A DNA stretch of 64,000 bases. Source: a virus. Every line of letters starts with the position of its first letter. Position 1 is the stretch's first letter. Where the stretch lies: the IMG/VR virus record IMGVR_UViG_3300009593_004150, positions 1 through 64,000 of that record. One strand, 5' to 3'. Below are positions 1 to 7,100 of the stretch, one piece after another. Below the pieces are notes generated by a model. That model saw only the letters and a program-made list of their open reading frames with translations, was not told the origin of the DNA and ran no database searches. A program made the translations under genes and the position numbers.

Positions 1-108
1 AAGTTACCACCTGCAACATATCAGGTATATTGGACAATTGGAACAGACAAATATAACGAACCCGGTGACTGCTGGTATACAGAAGCCGAACTAGAAGGAG
101 CTAATTAA
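1..108 (+). CDS. 3' end of an unidentified CDS (partial)
   Basis: An open frame runs from the first base to a TAA at 106-108 and gives 35 residues ending in ELEGAN. The start lies outside the window, so the family cannot be judged. The visible end is rich in Tyr, Trp and acidic residues. Its stop shares one base with the ATG of the next gene (TAATG), and the AAGGAG that serves that gene lies within this coding end. This supports translational coupling and argues the frame is real. Confidence 0.6.
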   Translation, partial: KLPPATYQVYWTIGTDKYNEPGDCWYTEAELEGAN

Positions 109-305
109 TGGACGTCATGGTACCCTATACTATTATTCTACAGAACACCACAACCGGAAGCGTGTCTAGCAAGGTCATACAGGCACCACAAGATGCTAAG
201 CGCGCCCAACGGTATGTTACCACCAATCACGCAGATGCTGCCCATGTCGTGGCACTAGTGAAGGGTAACCATCCAGTTATTCATGGCACTCCGGGGTCAG
301 CATGA
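108..305 (+). CDS. Small conserved-type phage protein, 65 aa, function unknown
   Basis: The start is well supported: AAGGAG at 95-100, a 7-nt spacer, and a one-base overlap with the preceding stop. The product begins MDVMVPYTIILQNTTTG and looks like a single alpha/beta domain. A first beta-hairpin is followed by a helix containing QDAKRAQRY, then a short strand ending in a His-rich tail. No catalytic motif is visible. The stop overlaps the next ATG as ATGA. It belongs to a run of tiny accessory proteins. I do not recognise a named family. Confidence 0.65.
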   Translation: MDVMVPYTIILQNTTTGSVSSKVIQAPQDAKRAQRYVTTNHADAAHVVALVKGNHPVIHGTPGSA

Positions 306-565
306 TGGACGAGCCGCTACAAACAATAGCAGACATTCTAGATTTCCCTGAACCAGGAACCAAAGAGCACAACCAACTGCGACTACGATCCTATAGGAAT
401 GAAAGGGTATCGGGTTGGGGGGTACCAGAGACAGAAATATTCGATACAGCCTGTAGTCTACACGATAAGGGACTGGTTAATATAGTCTGGGATGGTACAG
501 AGCCCATGTTTCAAGTATCAGAGTTTGGTGCAGAGCTAAGCAAACACGTGCAAACGTCTGACTAG
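302..565 (+). CDS. Small protein with winged-helix-like C-terminal half, 87 aa
   Basis: It starts at the ATGA overlap with the previous gene; a second in-frame ATG follows at 305. The C-terminal half has the pattern of a compact winged helix: a helix with IFDTACSLHDKGLV, a hairpin with an aspartate turn, then a strand and short helix (FQVSEFGAEL). The same helix, KG turn, strand, wing and S/T-x-x-G order is seen in the 12777-13046 protein, so the two may be distant paralogues. A role in DNA binding is inferred from this shape only. A TATAATAG box follows the stop codon. Confidence 0.6.
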   Translation: MMDEPLQTIADILDFPEPGTKEHNQLRLRSYRNERVSGWGVPETEIFDTACSLHDKGLVNIVWDGTEPMFQVSEFGAELSKHVQTSD

Positions 566-570
566 TATGG

Positions 571-578
571 TATAATAG
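571..578 (+). promoter_or_regulatory. TATAATAG box, candidate promoter -10 element
   Basis: TATAATAG is preceded by TGG, which resembles an extended -10. No TTGACA-like hexamer lies 16-18 nt upstream. It sits 25 nt before the ATG at 604. The same octamer or a close variant occurs before many transcription units in this window. Confidence 0.4.
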
Positions 579-603
579 ATCTATAAGGAATGGAGAGGAC
601 ATC

Positions 604-753
604 ATGATTCGCGTAGGAGACCAGGTACAGCACATCGAAACCGGCCGCACAGGTCGCTGCGTTGCGCTACGCCGGGGAGCCGGCGTCTTTCTGATCCTGT
701 GGGCAGACGGCCCTTGTACAAATCACATTGGGGGTGTGCTGCGGAAAGTGTAA
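604..753 (+). CDS. SH3-like mini-protein, 49 aa
   Basis: An ATG with GGAGAGG just upstream (about 590-597) opens a 49-codon frame ending at TAA 751-753. The product has the beta pattern MIRVGDQVQ, a TGRTG turn, CVALRR, then VFLILWADG and a final strand VLRKV. This GD-x-V, G-x-V, V-x-W-x-x-G order is typical of small SH3/KOW-like barrels common in phage accessory zones. Similar patterns occur in the proteins at 1416, 2013, 2418 and 11412. GC content is higher than in the structural genes. Function is unknown; nucleic-acid or partner-protein binding is a guess. Confidence 0.65.
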   Translation: MIRVGDQVQHIETGRTGRCVALRRGAGVFLILWADGPCTNHIGGVLRKV

Positions 754-1043
754 CAATACCAAGGGGTTAGAGCACCGTAACAAGGGGCTGTTACGGAGGG
801 GCCTGTATACAGCCCGGGAAGGGCCCCCAAAACAGGCCCCCTCATGTGCCGCTTTAGGCCCCCTCTAGAGGCCCCCTTGCATACTCTGTGGAGCCTTCTC
901 CCCGGCCACCGTCGCTAAGTCCGCGCTCTCGTTTCTCGAGAATATTTCGAATCGAACAGCAGCTCCATCTCGGAGCTTTTATTTTATCCAAAACAAAAAA
1001 ACGTAGTACAATTAAAGTGTTACACCCCAACGAAAGGTTGATG
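754..1043 (+). other. 290-nt non-coding leader with hairpins and AGGCCCCCT repeats
   Basis: No supported gene lies here. It holds a perfect 8-bp hairpin at 775-796 (CCGTAACA / TGTTACGG, 6-nt loop). It is followed by a GC-rich stretch in which AGGCCCCCT occurs three times (834-842, 856-864, 869-877). A GAGGGGCCTGT near 795-805 can pair with ACAGGCCCCCTC at 833-844. No U-run follows, so this does not look like a simple terminator. An ATG at 888 extends the 1044 frame upstream, but it lacks a ribosome site and its sequence is low-complexity. Confidence 0.45.
934..962 (+). repeat. Leader repeat copy 1 (TCTCGAG...AATCGA...GCAG)
   Basis: About 28-29 nt closely matching 1385-1412. Both begin TCTCGAG, contain an A/T-rich core with TTTC, then AATCGA and end GCAG. 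Each lies upstream of a small gene (1044 and 1416), which suggests a shared control or recombination element. Confidence 0.45.
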
Positions 1044-1334
1044 ATGGTTAAGTTGGTAGTAAATGAAGACAATTGGAAAGATGCACTCCCTATCGTAGTA
1101 ATGCACTATAGAGATATGGAGATGATGGAACCGGGCACACCACTACTTAAAAAGATTCGAAAGCAATATGCAGATATGGCTCAAGGCGGAGATGGTGGTC
1201 CGGTAAGTGGTACCCCGAATATCAAGAGAGAGCGCTTCATCCGACACTATCCCTCAGTCAGGTCCAGTAGCTATCCCGATGCACCCAATGAGTTCTTTCA
1301 GGAACTATGTGATCTACTAGGATGGGCAAGATAA
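1044..1334 (+). CDS. Hypothetical protein, 96 aa
   Basis: I place the start at the ATG at 1044 because AAAGG ends 6-7 nt upstream. The frame extends back to 888, but that part is Pro/Arg/Ser-rich and lacks a ribosome site. The product begins MVKLVVNEDNW, has a helix with DALPIVVMHYRDMEMM, a Gly-rich linker (QGGDGG) and a C-terminal helix rich in Phe/Leu/Trp (EFFQELCDLLGWAR). No family or catalytic motif is recognised. The mixed start evidence keeps confidence moderate. Confidence 0.5.
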   Translation: MVKLVVNEDNWKDALPIVVMHYRDMEMMEPGTPLLKKIRKQYADMAQGGDGGPVSGTPNIKRERFIRHYPSVRSSSYPDAPNEFFQELCDLLGWAR

Positions 1335-1384
1335 GATTTCAGAACGAGCAGTAAAAACCAAAAACCGTAAAATGACTCGAGAGA

Positions 1385-1412
1385 TCTCGAGCATTTTTCT
1401 AATCGAGAGCAG
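1385..1412 (+). repeat. Leader repeat copy 2
   Basis: Second copy of the TCTCGAG...AATCGA...GCAG element, ending 3 nt before the ATG at 1416. Its CGAGAG may also act as a weak ribosome site for that gene. Just upstream, CTCGAGAGATCTCGAG is a nearly perfect palindrome (about 1376-1391). Confidence 0.45.
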
Positions 1413-1415
1413 ACT

Positions 1416-1985
1416 ATGAAAGGGTGGAAAGACAACCAAAAAAAATATACCATTAAGCTAGACACTAGTGATGACGTATGGGGGGCCGAACCAGACTTAC
1501 TCAATGATCTCTATGATTGGGGTGACTTAAACCTGGCCAAGTATGAAAACAACAAGCAGGTGTGGGACGCCTATTATAAAGGAACATACGCGCGAGGCGC
1601 TTATATTGGTGACCTACCCATGAAAGGAAGCGTCCTCTCAGCCATGGACCCCTACCAGGAGAGATATGAGTTGCAAAAAGCAGACTATGAGCATATCCTC
1701 AAGAAGTGGAGCGGAACCGTAGTCCGGTTCCACCCCTACACATCGCATAGTATGAATATGCTTTACTCACCTATAGTAACACCAACGACACCAGCATACA
1801 ACCAGTCAACAAGCCGGCAGGACTGGTCCGAGCCACACTACAACAAGTGTGGCACAGTCGTTCAAGTCGACAGCAAGCCCAACTATAAAGGGCAATGGCA
1901 CGTCACAATCCTCTGGCCCGATGGGCTCATGAGCTATGAAAACATATCCGACCTAACAATCGTATTTCCGGAATCAGAATCGTAA
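1416..1985 (+). CDS. Hypothetical protein with C-terminal SH3-like domain, 189 aa
   Basis: The start ATG follows a purine-rich GAGAGCAG. The N-terminal two thirds are Tyr/Trp/Asp-rich with several YE/YD repeats and no known motif. From about residue 140 the pattern CGTVVQVDS...WHVTILWPDG resembles the SH3-like mini-proteins nearby, so this may be a fusion of an unknown region to that barrel. It lies on the same strand as the neighbouring small genes with its own repeat-bearing leader. Function is unknown. Confidence 0.6.
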   Translation: MKGWKDNQKKYTIKLDTSDDVWGAEPDLLNDLYDWGDLNLAKYENNKQVWDAYYKGTYARGAYIGDLPMKGSVLSAMDPYQERYELQKADYEHILKKWSGTVVRFHPYTSHSMNMLYSPIVTPTTPAYNQSTSRQDWSEPHYNKCGTVVQVDSKPNYKGQWHVTILWPDGLMSYENISDLTIVFPESES

Positions 1986-2012
1986 CTGCCCGGAGCTCCA
2001 TATATTATTATA

Positions 2013-2318
2013 ATGGCTATAAGGATTGGCAAACCTTGCCTGACTGGAGCACACTTGAGACATACAAAGAAGTTCGCGGCGGGAGATTTAGTACGCATCG
2101 CTGCCCTACCACGTGGGAATAGTAGTAGTCCCGTTTGGAAACCTGATCCTTCAGGGCCATACATTGGTTTGGTTATAGACGAGAAAGACATGCAAAAGAT
2201 GAGTGCTATCGTGGGCCAATGCTTGCTTATTGAACTAGAAACAGGGGAGTTAGTAACCCTAAGCTCAAACCTGCTAGAGCATGCCCTTCACGACACAACT
2301 CATTTACACGCAAATTAA
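2013..2318 (+). CDS. SH3-like small protein, 101 aa
   Basis: The frame opens at ATG 2013 directly after ATTATTATA. GGAGCT lies 16 nt upstream, too far for a normal ribosome site, so the start is uncertain. After a basic N-terminus the pattern AAGDLVRIAAL, a proline-rich loop, YIGLVIDEKD, CLLIELETGELVTL and a short helix matches a beta-barrel with the GD-x-V entry seen in the 604 and 2418 products. Possible paralogue group; function unknown. Confidence 0.55.
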   Translation: MAIRIGKPCLTGAHLRHTKKFAAGDLVRIAALPRGNSSSPVWKPDPSGPYIGLVIDEKDMQKMSAIVGQCLLIELETGELVTLSSNLLEHALHDTTHLHAN

Positions 2319-2404
2319 TTTCGTTAAAGTATCTATAAGCTGATACGCCGGCGGCTCACCTGGTTATATTTGGGTTATTGCTAATGGGGATTAAGCTAAA
2401 GGTA

Positions 2405-2412
2405 TATAATAG
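2405..2412 (+). promoter_or_regulatory. TATAATAG box before the 2418 gene
   Basis: A TATAATAG octamer ends 5 nt before the ATG at 2418. No -35 hexamer is at normal spacing. If it is a true -10, transcription would begin at or just after that ATG, implying a leaderless message or the downstream in-frame ATG at 2436. Confidence 0.35.
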
Positions 2413-2417
2413 ACAAT

Positions 2418-2639
2418 ATGCAAAGACGTGAATTTATGCGTGGGGATCTGGTTGATATACGAGAACCTGCTAATCATGCGTATGAAGAGGTTGACACAAA
2501 ACGAGGCGCACTAGTCCTAGACTATCTAGCGAGTAACGTTTATGAACCGGCATATTGCGAGGTCCTGTTTCGGGGAAATATCTTTTACGTGAAGACTCGG
2601 TATCTCTACTTTAGTGACCCTGCTGGAGTGAAAGGGTAG
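2418..2639 (+). CDS. SH3-like small protein, 73 aa
   Basis: The product shows MRGDLVDIREP, an acidic loop, RGALVLDYL, then YCEVLFRGNIFYVKTRYL. This GD-x-V, G-x-V, V-x-F-x-G, Y-V order fits the SH3-like mini-protein group. The start may be 2418 or the in-frame ATG at 2436; AAAGG lies 15 nt before the first, and a TATAATAG box is almost on top of it. No catalytic residues are evident. Confidence 0.55.
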   Translation: MQRREFMRGDLVDIREPANHAYEEVDTKRGALVLDYLASNVYEPAYCEVLFRGNIFYVKTRYLYFSDPAGVKG

Positions 2640-2924
2640 GGGGTTGAACATCAACCTCATCCCGGGTTCACTCATACGGGTTAGTCTTAAGGGCATTCCG
2701 GTCCCACGTATATATTCCATTAGGTTCTACTAACTAGTGACTCTAAGGGCCTTGTGGAGGCTCCCACATATGCACATGTGGTCACTTTCCCCTTATGCTC
2801 CATAATTAAACATTAGTAAGTTCAAGTTACCGTTAATGTTGGCCGAACGTGGTCGTTTCCGTTTGCACCTAAGTTGCGTTATCTGAGTTCTGTAATTTCT
2901 TAATATGAACAAGGAGAAAACACA
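2640..2924 (+). other. 285-nt leader with nested hairpins, no gene
   Basis: No coding frame is supported. An outer pair AGTGAC (2736-2741) / GTCACT (2781-2786) encloses CCACAT (2764-2769) / ATGTGG (2776-2781) and a GTGGAG...CTCCCAC pair. The element GTTTGCACCTAAG at 2861-2873 recurs at 3349-3361. AAGGAG serves the ATG at 2925. This looks like a regulated leader; I see no known riboswitch class. Confidence 0.4.
2861..2873 (+). repeat. GTTTGCACCTAAG leader element, copy 1
   Basis: An exact 13-nt match to 3349-3361. Each copy lies 35-52 nt before the start of one of two adjacent genes (2925 and 3397). It could be an operator or a promoter upstream element. Confidence 0.4.
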
Positions 2925-3278
2925 ATGAAAGAACTATTAAAAGATGCCTGGGCTGTTGTTGAATCAACCGTTTCGGGTCTATGGGAAGTCGCTGGAGACG
3001 TAATTCAATTAGCAATAATTGAAGATCCATTTTGGCGTGGAGTTGAAATGACTCTCATCGCCGGTCTATTAATCTCTAAGAGACATGCAATACTTGATAT
3101 TGCTGAGAAAACCCCTATAGTTGGAGGCATACTGGTCTATGTACCACGTAAGATTGACGAAGGCGTTGATTTTTTGATGTGCAAAGTCAAAGAAGGAATG
3201 TCTTGGTTACGTAGTAAGACCCTTGATCCGGTTAAATCCTGGATCTCGAAAGCTGACGCTAAACTAAGAAATAAATAA
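2925..3278 (+). CDS. Small membrane-associated protein, 117 aa
   Basis: The start has a good ribosome site (AAGGAG about 9 nt upstream). The N-terminal 40 residues form an amphipathic helix rich in Trp and Val. Residues about 41-75 contain a hydrophobic stretch (MTLIAGLLIS, then IVGGILVYV) that could cross or lie in a membrane. The C-terminal 35 residues are basic and helical. No signal peptide or enzyme motif is visible. A role at the envelope is inferred only from hydrophobicity. Confidence 0.6.
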   Translation: MKELLKDAWAVVESTVSGLWEVAGDVIQLAIIEDPFWRGVEMTLIAGLLISKRHAILDIAEKTPIVGGILVYVPRKIDEGVDFLMCKVKEGMSWLRSKTLDPVKSWISKADAKLRNK

Positions 3279-3348
3279 TAACCTTTGTTGTGAGACATTG
3301 ATAGACATTTAAGGATTGGTTTTTACATTAACGATTTAATAATTTAAA

Positions 3349-3361
3349 GTTTGCACCTAAG
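3349..3361 (+). repeat. GTTTGCACCTAAG leader element, copy 2
   Basis: Second exact copy, 35 nt before the ATG at 3397. The flanking GTTTG...CAAAC (3350-3366) can form a small inverted pair. Confidence 0.4.
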
Positions 3362-3396
3362 CAAACAACATTTCATGTTTTGTTGGAGTTATTAGA

Positions 3397-3867
3397 ATGA
3401 AAATTTCTATAGATGATTTGAAGATGATCATTCGGGAAGAAGCGGGGCATCTCGTTGAGGGATGTCCCGTGGATCTTCCTTGTCCCTATTCGGCCGCCGA
3501 AGAGCTTAAAGCTAGTGGCGCTAGCCCTGAGGAACTTTTAAACTGGGTAGCTACCTTAACCCAAGAACTAGTGGGGACCGGAGCTCCCGATGCTAGTGCG
3601 GAGGGAGTACAAAGTACTCCGGACGTCGCTAGCACGATGGCTGCCGAACCACTACCTATGGGAATTGCTCTCGAGAGCCGGAGCAAACGCTCTGTACAAA
3701 AACTCTCGAGCCGCCAAGTACGGGCTATCATTGAATCGGTGGCCGGCCCGGAAACCCTGGTTCGGATCCCTCGGACCCCGGTCCTTCCCAAGAAATCGAC
3801 TAAAAAGAATAAGGCCAAATCGGCCCGTCGGGTAAAACGCTCGAGCACTCTCCGCAAGCGGAGATAG
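3397..3867 (+). CDS. Protein with L-x-x-I-I-x-E-E N-terminal motif and basic tail, 156 aa
   Basis: The N-terminus MKISIDDLKMIIREEAG carries a short amphipathic motif (I-x-x-x-x-L-x-x-I-I-x-E-E) recurrent at N-termini of unrelated phage proteins. A second similar helix, SSRQVRAIIESVAG, occurs near residues 107-120. The middle is Ala/Ser/Pro-rich and probably disordered. The last 28 residues are strongly basic (KKSTKKNKAKSARRVKRS), suggesting nucleic-acid binding. The gene is GC-rich and dense in six-base palindromes compared with its neighbours, including GGAGTAC-AAA-GTACTCC at 3604-3620. Foreign origin or a virion-internal role are both possible. Confidence 0.6.
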   Translation: MKISIDDLKMIIREEAGHLVEGCPVDLPCPYSAAEELKASGASPEELLNWVATLTQELVGTGAPDASAEGVQSTPDVASTMAAEPLPMGIALESRSKRSVQKLSSRQVRAIIESVAGPETLVRIPRTPVLPKKSTKKNKAKSARRVKRSSTLRKRR

Positions 3868-3982
3868 TATTAGTTATGTTTATGTTGCGTTAATGTTTGT
3901 GTTGTGGATACCCCCATGCCGACTAGTTTCAGCATCCCGGTCCACTATATAGCGGTAGACAATTGGTGATTTTAAATTACAT

Positions 3983-4012
3983 AGACCCGGGCGTAGCCCC
4001 GGGTCTTGTTTT
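3983..4012 (+). terminator. Rho-independent terminator
   Basis: A 9-bp GC-rich stem AGACCCGGG / CCCGGGTCT (3983-3991 / 3998-4006) with a 6-nt loop CGTAGC, followed by TGTTTTAT. It closes the small accessory-gene zone and separates it from the adhesin gene. Confidence 0.75.
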
Positions 4013-4149
4013 ATCTACATGCGGCCGCCTTGATGATATTTAAACCCTAGATGGCTTAAGCAAAAAGATCTTTGGTTGGGCTTAGGTACATCATATTTAT
4101 AAAATGATAAAGACGTGAAATAACATTTTAAGTGTTCTTCAGCGTTCTA

Positions 4150-4157
4150 TATAATAA
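4150..4157 (+). promoter_or_regulatory. TATAATAA box before the adhesin gene
   Basis: TATAATAA lies 29 nt before the ATG at 4187 and just downstream of a terminator, where a new transcription unit is needed. No -35 hexamer is recognisable. It fits the TATAATA box seen across the window. Confidence 0.4.
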
Positions 4158-4186
4158 TTAGTTATGAAACAAGAGGGGTACCTTAT

Positions 4187-7100
4187 ATGCCATGGACTAG
4201 ACCACTAACAGATAATTTTTCCGCATGGTATAAATGCGGAGGGCTAGCAGAAGAATTGCACGGTAGTGTTAATACTGCTGTTGAAAAACCAGGTGCAGAT
4301 GCAATTGTAATTGGTGATACGTCTAACGGATCAACTGAGACTCGATTTGCTACATTCTGGGATTGGGGTAATCCAATGGCTGCAAACCGGCCTGGTGCAC
4401 TTAAGATAACGCTAGGTGCCGCCGGCAATGAGAAGATTACTTCGGGTGGTGATGGTTTTACATTCTGTGCATTCGTCCGAGGCTGGAATGACGCTGCAAT
4501 TAATGATCCTCGAGATGCATTTCTATTATCAGGTGCCGGTGCAGAACACCCTATCTGGTTTAAGGAGACCGCCGGCGCTGGTCTCTGGTCAGCTGCACAG
4601 GATTGTTTCGGGCCGGGTATTCATACGCTAAGCGGAAATGCAGTGTCTCCCCCGTATGGATCAAATATAGGGGGTACCCCGGGTACCTCATATGGTCTTC
4701 ATAATATAACACCTCATGGTACTACTTTCGTACAAAATGAAGAAGCAGCCGGTCGATATGATACACCGTGGAATCATATTGCAATTACTATGAAAAGCGT
4801 CTCTGTATGGGTCGATGCATCAGATCCCCTGTTATTAGATGCAGGCTGGTCTGGTGTTGGCGACGGCTCACCGGGGGCAGTACAGTCTTCAGCCGTTAGG
4901 TATGATATATACCGCGATGGTGCTTTGGTGTCGACAAACTATTTACTTACCTCATGCAACCCCTGGCAGATTAACGAAACTGAATGGTTTATTAATGGTG
5001 GTAATCACAGTGCTGCCCTCGATGGTGCATTCCGCCATATGGCAGATGTAGGATTCTGGAAAAGGCAACTTACCCCATATGAAATTCTTTCTATCGCCGG
5101 CGATGGTATTGAGGATTCAATTGCCAATTCTGCTGGAGCCGGCGGAGGTTCAATAGTATCCCCCGGACCTGCTCCTTCTGCTGGTGCAGCAGAGTGGGTG
5201 AATGAAGAGGACATCAGCGATGGTAGTATCCTAGATGCTGCTAACCTAATGTGCACTACCCCAGAGCCCCATAGAGTTAACTCTACTTCAGTATTAACTA
5301 TTAATGATATACTATCACAATGGACAGCGGCTCTATCAGACGACAGCATATTTGAGAAGTCCGGACATGAGGGTGATCCACAATTCATTAACTCTGCTAA
5401 GGACAGCTTTAAAAGATCAATTAATAATATTGCTCACCACCATGCTGTGTTTACCCATGTTGTTGCAGGATATGATAAGACTTGGCAGTCCATTGCAAGA
5501 ACTGCAGTTGAAAAGCACAGTATAACTAAAGACTCCGAAGGAAAGATTACGGAGACAACCGAAGGCTATAAAGAGCTAGCTGCACCTCTATCTAATTTGG
5601 ACATGAGCAGTGCAATTTGTGGTAATGCTCCAGGGTTCACCGGTGGGGTTAATACGATAATTGAGATTGTACCGGCGGACGGGCATCCAGGTGATCCAGC
5701 AGAAATATCATGGATCACCGACCCAACAATTGCCATGTGGAATGCCCCGCTAGCAACTGATGTTGAAGATGGCCAAATCCCATATGGTGCTGGATTAACA
5801 GCTGTTGTTACACCCGGTACCGGGGCTGCTGTTGGCCAACCGGCTGAGCCAAAGAACTCGCAACTTGGTGTTTGGGATATTACTTGGACAGCAACTGATA
5901 GCGAAGGCAATACTAGCACCATGGTTCAAACCATAACAGTACAAGACACAACTGCCCCCGTAATCACCCTTCCTGGTACCCCAACAAACATCAGTGGGTT
6001 TGATGTCTATGATTCGATATTATATAATGATGCGTGGGTCGACCCGGGATACTCATGGACTGATAACTCTGAAGCTGATATTGCTTATAGTCCATCTGGG
6101 CCGGCTCCGGTATTCGAATATTGGGCTCATGATGTGGTAAACAACGACGGTACCGGAACATGGGTTGCCAACGCTACGCTGGATACTTCTTTAGTACCTG
6201 CCGGCTCAACTTCATGGACGGCTGCTAACAACTACGTTTTGGCTCTTGCACCACAGATCGGGGAAGGAGGGGTCTTATGGAGAGTAACATATGAAGTATC
6301 TGATCATAGCGGTAACACTGCGACAGCTAAACGCTACGTAGCAATAAGAGTGGATAATGTTGCACCGGTATTTAACGCACTCCAGGCTAATTATTCAAAT
6401 AGTGGACCATACGAATTAACTGCTGCACATGATAATGCCATATGGGCCGCTGCAAATGCATTACTTGATGACTATGGTACGACGATCACTGCAACAGATG
6501 ATGTTGATGGTGCTGTGGGTATCACAACAACAATATTCCATACTGAACCAGCTTACTTAGGTGGTGCAACAACATCTGTTGCTAGTGTAGATACTAGCCG
6601 CATAGGTGTATATAACATTACGCTGTCAGCATCCGATACTGCTGGTAATACCTCGACACTAAGCAAGGAAGTCACTGTAAATGATACTGTTGCTCCAGCC
6701 CTAACATTGACCGAACCTAATATTGCATATATTGAAGCCGGCGGGGCTGTTCCATATTCTGTCAGCACAGCATTTGCATCAGCCGACATTAGCGATAACC
6801 AGGTACTTAATGGGAATGTCAATCAGGTTACAATTAATGTGATCAACCAAACTGGCGTGGTCTCAAATACATTTGGACCGGTTGACAACAGTGACGCTGC
6901 TGCAGTCTTAACAGCTGGGTCAGATATAACCACTGAAGTGAATAGTCTTATAAATAGTGCCGCATTAGGAAAGATTCAGCTTGAGTATACCACAGAAGAT
7001 GCTAGCGGAAACTCTGCAACTACTACCAAAGATATTATGGTTGGTTGTTGTCCGGTGCTTGATGACTGGACGTTACCTAACGGTACCCAGGCAAACCTCT

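Larger units (their letters stand above)
3868..4186 (+). other. 319-nt intergenic region: terminator then promoter
   Basis: No gene is supported. The first half holds the tail of the upstream unit and a terminator at 3983-4012. The second half is A/T-rich with TATTTATAAAATG near 4095-4106 and a TATAATAA box at 4150-4157. GAGGGG then serves as ribosome site for the long gene at 4187. A 14-codon frame starting at 4164 overlaps that start out of frame and is probably meaningless. Confidence 0.5.

Noticed and set aside
888-1043. Upstream extension of the 1044 gene
   Set aside because: No ribosome site at 888, Pro/Arg/Ser-rich translation, and it covers the leader repeat also seen before another gene.
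4164-4208. Fourteen-codon frame overlapping the adhesin start
   Set aside because: It lacks its own ribosome site and has no recognisable product. It could be a leader peptide, but nothing supports that.
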